From NCBI GenBank assembly GCA_027575765.1, contig JANBPT010000743.1:1-24299 (forward strand): 24,299 nt of DNA, read 5' to 3'. Positions 10,574 to 21,473 of this stretch are shown one piece after another. A program made the translations under genes and the position numbers. The notes under the pieces are model-generated. The model was not told the DNA's origin and searched no databases. It worked only from the letters and a program-made list of their open reading frames with translations. The stretch comes from Tieghemiomyces parasiticus. Taxonomy: Eukaryota; Kickxellomycota; Dimargaritomycetes; Dimargaritales; Dimargaritaceae. Numbering within the stretch: the stretch's first letter is position 1; each line of letters begins with the position of its first letter.

Positions 10574-12804
10574 ATGGACCCAGAACGTCGACGCCGTCTC
10601 CGACATGAGGAAGACCATCAGGGGTTCTACCGGACTCTCGCCGCGGGGGCCGGTATCATCGTCTGGGGCTGGTTCCGATCCGTGCACGTCATCGGTGCCA
10701 AGAATGTCCCGCGCCGGCGACCCACCATCGTAGTCAGGTAAAGTTTATTTGTTTGTTTTTTTCCAATAAGAGACCGACAGTGAGTCCCGTGGTAGCTATA
10801 AACTCAACGTTAGAGATACAACCGTCACCTCACATCATCCGTCACAACATTCTTGGCCTGGACTAATACCACTCCTCCCTCCGCCCCTCATGGCCATCTA
10901 TCCTGCCCGTCCCTTACCTGCACCTTTCCGCTCCTTCCACAGCACGCACTCTAACATGGTCGTAGACCCTATCATGCTGATGCACACTATGCCGCACGGC
11001 CGGACGTGCCATTTCTGGGCCAAGAACGGTCTCTTTCGTAACCGCTATACGGCCAAGATTATGCGGGCGATGGGGGCCATCCCGGTGGACCGGGACACCA
11101 AAAACAACGCCGAGCTCTTCCAGCACACCCTCGATACCTTGCAAGCCGGCGGCCTAATTGGGTCGTTTCCCGAAGGTACCTCGTATACCCTCCCGCACAT
11201 GATGGAACTGAAGGACGGGACATCATGGGCCGCCCTCGAGTACGCTGCCCGGTTGGAGGCCAGTCCGGAGTTTAGTGGCCGGCCCTCCCACGGGTCGGTA
11301 CAGTTGAGCGACGGCGGGATCGTAACGTTTAGCAGTGGCAGCAGCGAACCGCTGAGCGGCCGGAGTAGTATTTGCAGCGGGGATGACGATACTATGGATC
11401 CACTCGAACTCGAACGCCTCATGGTCCAACTCGTACCCGTCGGATTGACATATACGGACAAGTGGAAATGGCGGACCGGTTGTATTGTCACGTAAGTTAT
11501 TGGAAGCTTGTTTGCGAAATTCTTTAATCGCCGGGTTTTTACCATATGTGTATATATATGGAGTAGAGATCGAAGAGGAAAAGTAGGCCAGACTTCGAGC
11601 CCCAACACCTTATGGTGTTCGCCTCACCCGCAATACCTAACTCCCCCCGCCCGGCCTGCCCAATCTGGGCTCTATTTTCTTCGCGCCACAACCCTGTCCC
11701 GTTCATTCTAGATTTGGCGAACCGATTAACGTCCACCGCTACGTGGCCGATTTCCTCGTGGACAAGCGTAGCACTGTTAAGCGGCTGACACGCGACATTG
11801 GCCGGGCTTTCCGCGCTGTCACCATCAACGCACCCGACTGGGACTCCCTCCATGCCGCCGAACTGGCCCGTACAATCCTGTTTTCCGAATCCCCGCTCGA
11901 CCCAGAGGATTTCGTGCCCGTCAGCCAGCAACTCGTCGATTTTTTCACCCCGGGTCGATGGGAAGATGGCGCTGCCGCCACCGCTACGACCGGGTCGGCC
12001 ACCGACGAGAAGGCGGCATTGGTCGCCCAGGCCACCGGAGCGGTGGCCCAAGACCTACGCGAACGCCTCCTGACCTATCGCCAACAACTGGAGAAACTCC
12101 GGGTTACCGACCGCGACATCCGGGCCTACGCGCGGCGCACCGCAGGGGAGGCGAGTTCCACGGAACCCGTTGTGACGGCCCTCGTGGGCCGCCTGGCGTG
12201 GTTCATGATCGAGGTTCCGCTTAGCCTCCCAGGGGTTATCCTGCACTTCCCGGTCTACCTTCTGGCCAAACGGGCCGAAAAACGCGAACCCCTCCCGGAG
12301 AACCGAGCGCAACGCAAGATTGAAATTACGGTGCTCATCCTAGCCCCAGCCTACCTCTACATGATGTACTTTATCTGGCAGCGGATCTTTGCCGGGTCTC
12401 TGGCCGGGTTCGTGGCCGGTGTGGTCCTCGTCCCGCTGTACGCGCTCTACCACCTCGCGTATATTGACCATCGCTACGAAACGTTCAAGTCGTGCCTCGC
12501 CACCGTCCGCATCCTCCTCGCCGTTACCGGGTATAATTACCGCGTGGACGTGTCGCAGATTCATGGGGCATTTACCCTACGGGATCGGATCGCGCGGGGG
12601 TTGCTCGAGGCAGTGCGCGACTTCGGGGAGTCGTCCGTGACGGTCTCATTCCATCAGTCGTCACGGTCGTCGTCGGTCTGTAGCGGCGGTAGTCGTGAGG
12701 GAGGAGGCGACTGGTCCGCATCCCCCGGGTCGTCCGTGTTATTAGACACGTCGACGACGATACCTTCATTAACTGTTGTCCGGAAGGCCTTGACTTCGAC
12801 TTGA
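10574..12804 (+). CDS. Glycerol-3-phosphate acyltransferase-like membrane protein, PlsC domain, Sct1/Gpt2 type (3 exons)
   Basis: Exons 10574-10737, 10943-11491 and 11712-12804, both introns in phase 2; predicted product 601 aa. Enzymes of this family transfer an acyl group from acyl-CoA to glycerol 3-phosphate (or dihydroxyacetone phosphate), the first step of phospholipid and triacylglycerol synthesis in the ER. Visible: an N-terminal hydrophobic segment (about 22-34), THSNMVVDP with His57 and Asp63 in the H-X5-D spacing of fungal Sct1/Gpt2 enzymes, GAIPVDRDTKN, the FPEG box (about 130-133) followed by a lysine-glycine LKDG, and LVPVGLTY. Hydrophobic segments near 401-423, 442-456 and 467-487 should be membrane spans. 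A Ser/Gly/Asp-rich insert (about 165-208) interrupts the catalytic half, and the last ~60 residues are Ser/Thr-rich, suggestive of phosphorylation. The ATG at 10574 joins in frame to the catalytic motif only by splicing. Acting on another glycerolipid acceptor is possible. Confidence 0.88.
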
Positions 12805-14822
12805 TGAAAGGAAAGAAGAGGGAAAGGGGGGGTGTCAACACGTTGACCATGCCTACCATTGCATTTTCTCTTCAAGTGGATGATATGTATTTTAAGAAAC
12901 CGGACTCTCGCTTACACTACCAGTTGAATAAGCAATAATATTCAGTATGAACTTGTGATCATCGCTTGAGTTACTGAACGTTGGGTGTAATGTATCGATC
13001 GATCACCGTGTGACATCTGTAGTGCGTGTGGGCCTGAACTTTGAGCATTGGCTGTAGGTACGGAAACACTACGCTAGACATCCATAAGCCGCCTGCCTAG
13101 GCTGAGCGAACCCCCTCCCCCACTTCCCCCGTTTCAATATGTGTCAGATCTGATTACAGACCCTTGTCGCAGGCCTTCTCAATAGAACATGTCGCTGCTA
13201 CTGTTGTTTATGCGGTTCCGCCACCTAAGTATTGTAATTCTCTCCTTCCCCTCCACCACCCGCCACCCCCTCTCCAAACACTCTCACCCACATCAATGGA
13301 GTGAGAGTGTACGCCTGGCCCGGTGAGACTGGGTGTGTACACAATTATCCCCCCCTCCCAACCCGCAACCGAGGTAACCTTGGTGGTCTCCCGATCTATT
13401 CCGATGCCGCGGGTTCGGAATTTTTTTTAGGCCAAGAAAGTAAGGAACGAGTAGGGTCTGTCCATAGCGAGTGTAGTCGGGCTTCGGAAATCGTCGGCAG
13501 GCGGTCTTCTTTGTCATTCGTTTATCCTGTTGGCCTGGAAACCTCTAGGAGAGCGGATCAAGTAAGCTTAATAGAATGAAGGGGGGAAGGGCGTTGACAG
13601 GACCTGCCCAAACCCTCTCTCTCCCCCCCGTCTCTACAGCCACCCTTTTCTCATGCAGGTAAGGAATCAACACAGCTCTTCCCCAGCCAGCCTATATCCG
13701 CGGGTAATTTCAATATGCGTGGAACCGCAGTAACTATTGCCTCGTTTAATTTGGTTCGGTGGGTGACAACGGCTCTTTGGATTGCCTTCGAATGGGCGAC
13801 TCCCGCGCCGTCCTCCCCGCATCACTGCTACTAGCCGGTTCCGCACATGGTAGTCTGTAAGCAGCACATCTGACATTAAGCGGGGCTGCTCCGAGGTGTC
13901 ACTATCGGCCGGCCCCCAAGCGATCCCAAATCGCCGGCATCGGTTCTAGGTCCTGCAGGAGGGTGGATTCGAGATTGGGCGTTCCTTGCAACCTGTCCGT
14001 TAGACTGCGAAGGGAAGAGTCACGCAAAGGAGACGAGGCCCGCAGTGCCATCTTCCAACTTGCTCGCGCCGTTTTCACCCGAACTCTGACAGTCCGGTAG
14101 AGTGGGGAGGGCGGGGTGATCACATACTCGAAAAAGGGGGAGGTGTGATGGTCACTAACTCTGGCTGCCACGATCCTTCGCCGACCATGCCTAACTGTAG
14201 GCAGGTTGCGTCGTACGGGAAGGGATTCAGGGCTGTACGGGTGTTGTAAGGGTCAAAGACCACTAGCAAGGGGGAGGGGGGAGCGGACTCGGCACAACGT
14301 GGGCCAAAACCTAGGGAATGATTGGCTTCACCGCCCCCTACAAGGTTGTGATATGTAGGGGCCGAGAGCAGAGAGGACGAGTGCTATGCCAAATGGGGAG
14401 GAGAACGCCCCCCTCCCCCCGTTTGTGAAACTATACGGCTGCTATTGAGTGCGAGAATGGGGACCCATAGCGCCAAAGGAGCAGCTCGGGCCTAGCTAGC
14501 GATACCAGCACCAGTGATTAGCCTAGGAATAAAAATAATAATTTCATGTGAACCGTTAGGGTAAGTGCTATGCCCGCACCAGGATCTACCGTGACCGACC
14601 CACCCCGCTTCCCAGCCGTTTAGGACGGTGACATGGAGTCGCAGATTTACATGTGACATTTAAGCAGAGCTTGACTTGCAACGTTTCATCATGCCCGTTT
14701 CGTTGGCCTGGATTGCCCTGGCTCCGCAACACCAAAATTTAAAAAATGGACACTTTAATACGGGCACTAGCGCAGTACTTCAGGCCCTACAGCAGAACGA
14801 AATACTACCTCCCTCCCCCCTC

Positions 14823-14858
14823 GCACACACATACACACACACTCGCGCGCGTGTGCAC
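14823..14858. repeat. CA microsatellite joined to a CG tract
   Basis: An imperfect CA repeat runs directly into CGCGCGCGTGTGCAC. Alternating pyrimidine-purine DNA of this kind can adopt left-handed Z-form under supercoiling. Intergenic. Confidence 0.7.
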
Positions 14859-15983
14859 AATGAGGGGAGGGTCATTACAGCATGGCCCCAACCTCCGTTC
14901 CGAGCACTCTGCAGGTAAGGCTGAGCCTGGCCCGTCCGTATAATAAATTAAGGACCTAGACAGGAGACTTCCCCCCTGTGCCCTCCTTCCACGGTAGTTA
15001 CCGTAGTAATAATATAGTGCTCGTTCTATTTTTAGGCACAGCGCACCAGCACAAGGTGGTGATGGCTCCTTCTATCACAGACGCACAATCACTCACTTAC
15101 TTGGTATTCATTTCGACGCCACTCGCAGAACCCCGACCGCATAGTTTTCAAGTCTAGAGTGTCAAAATAGCAGTGTCCAACTCCGGATTCAGGCCGCCGA
15201 CCGTTATTACTACAATAAGAGCCATAGCTGCCCGGGCCACGCGGTGATGATGACTACTGCATAAGCCGTCACGGGGACGCCGCTCAAAGCGTCGTCGGTT
15301 ACCCACCCCGGCCTATTTCCCGAGCGTCGATTAGGCAGGTGAAATGGGGATTGTTCCTGCGTCGCTCAAGGCCCCCCTTCCTCTGGCTTAATCTTTCAGT
15401 GCAGCCCCGCCCCGCCATTTTCATCATTGTCTTGGTGGCTGACACTGGTAGCATTCTAGACCAACAATGTGGCTTGACACCCGACAATGCAAGAGAACGG
15501 GAGAGTCATAAACGAAGAGGCGAGTGCACAATTAATAGGGCGGAGAAGACCCGTGCTGACCTGGCAGCCGCTAAGGCACAAGGGTACAGATTGGAGTATT
15601 GAAACGGACCTACACCTTCCCGGACAAGAATTGACAGGGAAATTGGACCGGCACGCGAGAGAAGGAAACGGGGGGCTAGGGTACGGTCGGAGCGGGGAGA
15701 TGCTCACGCCACGGACATGCCAGGCTCGGACGCAACTTACTGTTCACGTATCAAGTTGGGCCTAGCGATTTGTTGGAGAGAAGGGGGAGGGGAGGCAGCG
15801 TGGTCACCATAGCAGTATCAATATTGTTTGATCACACACCATGCCTAAACCCATATCGTAAGGTTGCCTCTTATAGTAGACCGCAATAAACGCGCGTCAC
15901 TCTTCCACGCCCCTGGCCCAGCCACGTCGACGGCTGGCAGGTCGACGCCACGGATGGGAGGAGAGGAGGTATATTGACATAGT

Positions 15984-16007
15984 GGGGGGGGGGTTTAGGC
16001 GGGGGGG
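15984..16007 (+). repeat. Paired G homopolymers (G10 and G7)
   Basis: Ten G residues, a seven-nt spacer containing TTTAGGC, then seven more G residues. Together with the other runs this illustrates the homopolymer-rich spacer DNA of this locus. Exact lengths may be affected by sequencing error. Confidence 0.75.
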
Positions 16008-16610
16008 AATACACCGTAGATGGTGGTGGTAGAGGTCCTGGCGCCTGGTCGGGGCGAGACTCGTTGTCTTGGAGACCCTGGCTGGAGGCGGTTTCGCTAC
16101 ATCACCCTCTCCCCTGCACCACCCTGCGCCGTCTCCGCCGCCTCCTAATCCTGTCTCATCTTCATGTAAACCCCTCGCCTCGACCCATCGCTCCAACGCA
16201 ATTCAAATAGCGGGCCGCCAAAGTGTGCTAAGAGAAGACGCAGGACCCAGGACGGAGAGAGAAAGAGAGGGGGCTACACCTATGCTTTTGGGCCCCGCAG
16301 GAATTGAAATGTCGACCTAATATGGTTGTGGCTAATATACTGGAATATTGGAGGGGGGGATGCGCAGCGGCGGCTGGATTCCACGGTCACCCCCCTGGCG
16401 GGCGACCACAAGACCCCAATGGCCGCAGGTCTGCTGAGCACCTGAGATTTACCGCTCATCTCCACCTTCCCTCCGTTCGTAAGCGTTTGCTGTTCCACTA
16501 AAGTTTGATTTTACTCGGTTGCACCAGTCTTGTATATGGGGGGGGAGCGGTAGTGCTGCAAGACTTTATAATGGATGTCTGGCGCAGCTATAGGTGTAGT
16601 GGCCAATTTA

Positions 16611-16632
16611 GGGGAGGGGGAGTGGGGTTGGG
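16611..16632 (+). repeat. Canonical G-quadruplex motif
   Basis: GGGG-A-GGGGG-AGT-GGGG-TT-GGG: four G runs with loops of 1, 3 and 2 nt. It is intergenic, about 1.7 kb upstream of the cyclin start. Confidence 0.6.
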
Positions 16633-17481
16633 AACAGGATGGCGACGCGACCGGATTCGGGCGGCGATAGGTTGCGCAGCGACTGGTTGAATCCCATAAA
16701 CCCTGTAGGTCGGGTGACAACGCCGGCGGGTGCAGATAGCAGCGGCTCGACGTACAAATCGAGTTCGAGGCGAGGACCCACGGGCCGTGGCCTAATTGGC
16801 AGAGGGCCACTGTACCTTGCCACCGGCTGTGTGGCTGACGGGCACCTAAGCTTTTATCCGGCATCGTACGCGTGTTGGCAAGCTCGAGTCGCCCGTAACT
16901 CCACTCTGATGAGCCACCCTTCAAAGCAATCGTTGATGTGGGCGATATATGGACAGGCACTTTCCTAGTGCCCACAGACGCCACAGCTAAATAAGATCTG
17001 TTCGCTGGTACCCTCGCCCGAAGACCATCATTGCTGTTTACTAGGCCGCTGGGGAGGTCGGCAAGACAAATTCGTGGCCGCCCTGGACTATTTACTCGGG
17101 CGGGAATCCATCCGCCCACCGAGGCCAAGCTAAGGGAGGGACATGCGAGGGTTACGAACCAGCCCCACCGCCTGAACCCCCCCCCCACCCCATCCTGCCT
17201 TCTCACTGTCAGGTCTCCCCCCCCCCAGGTTGTTGTACTACTTGCCCCGCCCCCGTCCCGAGGCCAACTCTTCGACTTCGGCCTCCCCTCCCCTGCCGTT
17301 CCCCTCTCTCGTTTTTTTTTCTCTTTCTCTCCCAGTTGCCATTTTGGGATTGCCCATCGTCTATGGGCTCTACGGTCGCCCATACTACTGTGGTTCTGGC
17401 CCGCTCCCTCCCTCCTTTTCGACGTCTTCCCCCCTTCTTTTTCTCCACCCCCGGGCCTTGCCTGGGCCACCTCGTCGCTCC

Positions 17482-17488
17482 TATAAAA
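17482..17488 (+). promoter_or_regulatory. TATA box, upstream (distal) candidate
   Basis: TATAAAA in the context GCTCCTATAAAACCG. About 290 nt upstream of a second TATA box in a similar CTC-TATAAAA context. May drive an alternative longer transcript of the cyclin gene, which would include upstream ATGs. Confidence 0.35.
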
Positions 17489-17771
17489 CCGCCCAGCCAG
17501 CGCGCTGTTGTGCCCTATGTATGTATTTCTCGCCCCTAGTTGACTCTCTGCCCAGTACTTTTGATTGCCACTCTCACCTCGCTTGCCGCATCTTATTCCC
17601 AACCTCCGGTCTGCCTCCTGAGCTCGTGGATCACATCCCGTTGTATATTTGGACCCCCTCCCCCCGACGTCAGCCGAGCTTTTCTCTCTGGCTTGTGACG
17701 CACTCCGTCACTTTCTTCCTGTCTGCCTGGTCTTGTGCGCGTATGCGTATATGCACCCTGCCTCCTTGCTC

Positions 17772-17779
17772 TATAAAAA
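17772..17779 (+). promoter_or_regulatory. TATA box, proximal candidate for the cyclin gene
   Basis: TATAAAAA followed by an ATG-free pyrimidine-rich stretch to the cyclin start. The change from ATG-containing to ATG-free sequence coincides with this element, which makes it the better core-promoter candidate of the two. Confidence 0.45.
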
Positions 17780-18294
17780 GATTAGTTCTGGCCGCCCCCC
17801 GGGCATTCGTCGCTTCTTGTCGTCTGTGACTGGCTCCTATTTGCTCCGCTCGCCCACTTGCCCAACGTACGTGGCCCTTCTCTTCTTCTCCATTCCTCTT
17901 TTACCTTTTTTTATTAGCGTCTTGTCACCACCCTAGCTACCTTTCCAGCCCGAACCCTCCTCCACTGCCCACTTAGTCTTGCGTCAGCCCCCCCCTCCGC
18001 ATTTCAGCTCCGAGAGGCTCCTCGCTCTATCAACTGTGGCCTGTCCCCTTTCCTTACCACTCTGGCAAACCTCTCTTCGCCCCCGCCCATTCCTTGCTGG
18101 CTCGTGCCTCTAGAGACCAAACTTAGCTTGCTAATTTCCACTCCATTCAGCTGAGTACGGCTTACCCCTCGTCCAAAAACGTCATTCCAACCTCTCCATT
18201 GACTTCGATTCCCTGCACTTCTCTTCCACTACTGCCTTCCATCCCCTCCCCTACCTACACCACCCCTGGCTTACCCTTACCTCACCCACCCACC

Positions 18295-18942
18295 ATGACA
18301 GCCGCTACAGCCGGTATGAATTTCCTGGAGGAGAACCGGGCCTTGCTCAACCTCACCGTCAATTCCGTCAACTCGGTGCTCAACTGCCAGCGCGTGTCAC
18401 CGTACAACCTGACCCTCTCGCTCAAGCGGTGTTCCGATGAGGTCCTGGCCGCGGCCACCGCCGCCGCCGCCACAGCCGCTGCTTCGCCACCGCCGCAGGA
18501 GTCCTCAGCTAGTGGCGCCGGCACTGCCCCGCTGTGCCCACCAGTCCCTTCAGCCCTCCTGCTACCGCCCTTGGACGAATTTGTGCGGTCGACATGCAGC
18601 CAGCTGCGACCGTCATTCCTGGCCCTGGTATCGAGTCTCGTTTACGTCGAGCGCCTGCGGGAGATGCTTCCAGCCACCGCCCGTGGGTCTCGCGACACCC
18701 CCTACCGCATCTTCTTGGCCGCCCTTATGGTGTCTGACAAGTTTCTCCACGATAATAAGGCCTTCCGGACCCGTACCGTCGCCGACGCCACACGGGGCGC
18801 CTTCAACGTCCAACAGGTCAACCGGATGGAGGCCACGTTTATGTCCCTGATGCGCTACCGCCTGTGGATTAAGGCCGACGAACTCGAGGCGTTCCTGCAG
18901 CGGAACGGCCTTACCTACCCGCCGGCCGCCTCGACCGAGTAG
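18295..18942 (+). CDS. Pho80/Pcl-like cyclin (single exon)
   Basis: Predicted product 215 aa from the ATG at 18295 (CACCATGACA, first ATG after a long ATG-free leader) to TAG. Cyclins of the Pho80/Pcl group bind Pho85-type CDKs and direct them to substrates in phosphate, glycogen and cell-cycle control. Visible cyclin-box signature: FLALVSSLVYVERL (108-121), PYRIFLAALMVSDKFLHDN (136-154) with Lys149, then GAFNVQQVNRMEATFMSLMRYRLWI (169-192) with Glu179; Lys and Glu at these places are the residues that normally contact the CDK. An Ala/Pro/Ser-rich low-complexity insert (about 52-94) separates the N-terminal part from the cyclin box. The protein ends soon after the fifth helix, as in short Pcl cyclins. 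A frame extension to 18199 uses no ATG and is leader sequence. Which Pcl subgroup it belongs to cannot be decided here. Confidence 0.88.
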   Translation: MTAATAGMNFLEENRALLNLTVNSVNSVLNCQRVSPYNLTLSLKRCSDEVLAAATAAAATAAASPPPQESSASGAGTAPLCPPVPSALLLPPLDEFVRSTCSQLRPSFLALVSSLVYVERLREMLPATARGSRDTPYRIFLAALMVSDKFLHDNKAFRTRTVADATRGAFNVQQVNRMEATFMSLMRYRLWIKADELEAFLQRNGLTYPPAASTE

Positions 18943-19012
18943 TATATGGCCCCGCAAACTTATTTGGTGTGAGACGTGAACTCCCTTCACCTGGCGCACC
19001 CATCTCCTTTGC

Positions 19013-19043
<31 letters not shown>

Positions 19044-21473
19044 CCTCTCTCTCTACCATCTATTTCTCCATCTACCTACCTGCATTACTCATCCCCTTCT
19101 CCTCTTGTATTTGTGCTTATCAACAATGGCGGAACCTTGTTCTGCGCCCCGGCACCCGTCTCTTGTCAACCAAGGCTCTCCGTGCCTCTGTAATATAATC
19201 CCCATTGACCACCGCCAAAACCTATCCGGTCGTCCGTAGTGGTTCTCACCATGCGTCTGTAATATTATATATATCCACTGTACCAGGTGCACTAGGCTAC
19301 CAGTCACCTTTTTCCTCACGCGCCCCACTGTACATTGTGGCTCTTGTGACTGTGCCTGCGACTAACCGATAACTCGGCTCCAGCCTCTACTCTTCACTCC
19401 TTTTCGGCATGACGGGCCATATTATCATGTGGGACAATTTAGTCTACAGGCTCATAACCCGCTAATGGTTCATGTGGGCAACTACGGTCAGTTGTCATTA
19501 CGTCGTAGCGGAGAAGTACGGCGAAAAAATGGGGAAAAATCACCAGATCATTCAGCGGTATTACCTACCCCCATCTTGACACCCGTCTGTCGGGCGCATA
19601 CATTTGACTGGGTTGGTCGTATATGCACTACCAGGTGCCACTGGCTTTGCCCAAACTTATTGACCACGGCCCGTCGGTCCGTACTGTCATGGCCGCCACT
19701 AGACGGATCTCTCTCCAGTCCCCCTTGCACTGGACCTGACATTAATTACCTTGTGGGTATCTCAATCTAAGCTTTTGCTGCGGGGAGAATAAAGGCTTTT
19801 AAAATCCGCAGGCCCGCGCTATGGCCACTGCGCTAGTTGCCTGCGTCATCGCCCAACCTCGACAGAAATCCGCTTACCCGCATTTCACTCACCCTGCCGC
19901 GCTCACTCGTGCTGAGGTTCTACCAAATCAACATCCGCGTGCAGTGGAAGGATGCAGCGTCAGGATGTCCGATCATGGTCATAGTGTGCGGGTGTCAATC
20001 AACCAGGTGGCACAGTCAATAAACGTCTATCCTTCCTTCCCACCCCCAACCCGTCCAAGATGTTGTGTTGTTCCATCTCCACACCCCCAACCGCCGGGAG
20101 AAAACGGGTGGAAGCGTGGATGTGTTTAGGGGTACCTCATGCGTGTGTATTCCCCAGCGCCGAAGCATCTAAAGTCACTAGTCGCCCTCACTCTTCAGAA
20201 TGCAAAACCGCTTTTGGAATGGTCATCTTCGTGTTTACCATAACACGCGTCTCTACTACAATTCGTCTGTTTATAGCTTGATATCAATTCGATTAGCTGT
20301 AATCCCCAAGCAAGCAGAGTGACCAGACCATATGGATTGGAGGGGGGGGGGCTAGAGACCCGCCTTGCGACCGATAGCACTTCGGTTCTTATCGTCGCGA
20401 TATCTACCATTTGATCTGAACACCCAGGTGTGATCAGCCGAAGTCATTGATCGGGTGAACCTAACATCCCGCCAATCCATGCCAAAAACAGTCCTGGGCG
20501 TGAACGATCCCTTTTTGAGGCTCTGCATATTGGCCTTCGCTTGGCCCACTCGGCTAAGTGCAGAGGGGTATTGCTAGCAGCCACCCTCCCCGTCCAACTC
20601 CCACCCCACATTACGCACAGGGATCAGTACTAAACTGATATCCAACCAAGCGTTCGCTGTGCTGCGGCTATCACCAAGTCCGTGATACACACCCGGACGT
20701 CCCCTTTAACCTGCAAGCCCTGTTGGACACCAAACTATTCCACGAATCTTCCCCCTAAAACGTGCCACCGCCTCCAGTACCGTTGCAGCCCTCCCTTGTA
20801 ATGGTATCCCGAAATGTACTAATCGCAAACTATCCTTCTCGCGAGAGGCCCGCTTACATGCTGACCCCGGTCTTGCCACTCCAGTAGCAGCATGGTCCAA
20901 GGAGGGGGAGGGCAGCGCTAACGTAGGTAGAGCAAGGACCAGGTCGCCTGTATCGGGTGCAGAGACCGCTTATCAGTCAACTCTGACCCTTCATCCGCCT
21001 TCTAAAATCGTATCTACCTCAACCACTGTCAACACATACCTTCCGCGCCAGTCGCTCACTTGCCGCGTTATCCAATCTTCCGACCCTTAAGGACCACAGG
21101 TTTCCGCGGTACACCCTCTTAATTCACAGCCATGGTTAAATAGGTGAAATCCGGATGATCCTCAATCCAGTGTACCAAGAAGTGCGACCTTGACGCCATG
21201 GATCTCTCTCGGAACACGGCACATCAAAGTGCCAAATGGAATGGTGTACTGACTGGCTGGCTGGCTTATTATCGTATATATATCTATTTACATACCCTGT
21301 TTAGTTGGCATGCGAGTGCCAGTAAATAGTGAGAATGGCACCCGCGACATCACCCATAGATGGTAAACACCAAGCACAGCCACCTATCTAACCGAAGGTA
21401 TACGAAATAAAAATGACCTCACACGCGACAACCTGGTACATCGTCATTAGGTGGATGACACGACAAGTTTACT
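18943..21473. other. 2.5-kb region between the cyclin and the minus-strand GYF gene; no gene recognised
   Basis: Contains the 3' ends of two convergent genes. No frame carries a recognisable motif; the longest candidates (19429-19770 and 19821-20129) are about 100 codons, overlap others and are not supported. It begins with a CT microsatellite. A 17-nt near-identical direct repeat (TGCCTCTGTAATATAAT near 19183 and TGCGTCTGTAATATTAT near 19252) is followed by an AT run. G runs occur at 20342-20351 and 20901-20912. Confidence 0.5.
19013..19054 (+). repeat. CT microsatellite downstream of the cyclin gene
   Basis: Thirteen uninterrupted CT units at 19013-19038 continue imperfectly to 19054. About 70 nt after the cyclin stop codon, so probably within its 3' UTR. 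Such tracts vary in length between strains. Confidence 0.9.

Larger units (their letters stand above)
12805..17160. other. 4.4-kb gene-poor region
   Basis: No recognisable coding region. Open frames are short, overlap in several registers and often lack an ATG start. A 363-codon minus-strand frame over 16511-17602 begins with TTG and is arginine/glycine/serine-biased. The region is rich in G and C homopolymers (for example G10 and G7 at 15984-16007), and has a CA/CG alternating tract near 14823-14858 and a G-quadruplex motif at 16611-16632. The start should hold the acyltransferase 3' UTR, with an AATAAT at 12934-12939 as a weak candidate signal. Small intron-rich genes or noncoding RNAs cannot be excluded by eye. 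Confidence 0.5.
17161..18294 (+). promoter_or_regulatory. Pyrimidine-rich promoter and long 5' leader of the cyclin gene
   Basis: The plus strand is strongly C/T-biased over about 1.1 kb up to the cyclin start. Two TATA boxes are present, at 17482-17488 and 17772-17779. From the second TATA box to the proposed start at 18295 (about 516 nt) I find no ATG, whereas several occur just upstream (near 17519, 17744 and 17753). This fits a transcript beginning shortly after 17779 with a leader of roughly 450-490 nt. A CAGCTG E-box-like site lies near 18150. An intron inside the leader is possible but not demonstrable. Confidence 0.55.

Noticed and set aside
10461..10733. Open frame overlapping the acyltransferase exon 1
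   Set aside because: Starts with TTG and is in a different register from the exon that joins by splicing to the catalytic motif.
13301..13579. 92-codon frame after a pyrimidine-rich stretch
   Set aside because: Begins with GTG; the nearby ATG at 13295 is followed at once by a stop; no motif.
16780..16860. tRNA-like D-arm (GGCCTAATTGGCAGAGGGCC)
   Set aside because: The A-box-like segment is good, but there is no anticodon stem and no GTTCRANNC B-box at the right distance.
16511..17602. 363-codon open frame on the minus strand
   Set aside because: Its first codon is TTG, it lies opposite C/T-rich promoter DNA whose G/A-rich complement has few stop codons, composition is Arg/Gly/Ser-biased, and no domain is visible.
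19821..20129. 102-codon frame near an AATAAA
   Set aside because: Overlapped by another frame of similar quality, Pro/His-rich end, no recognisable domain.
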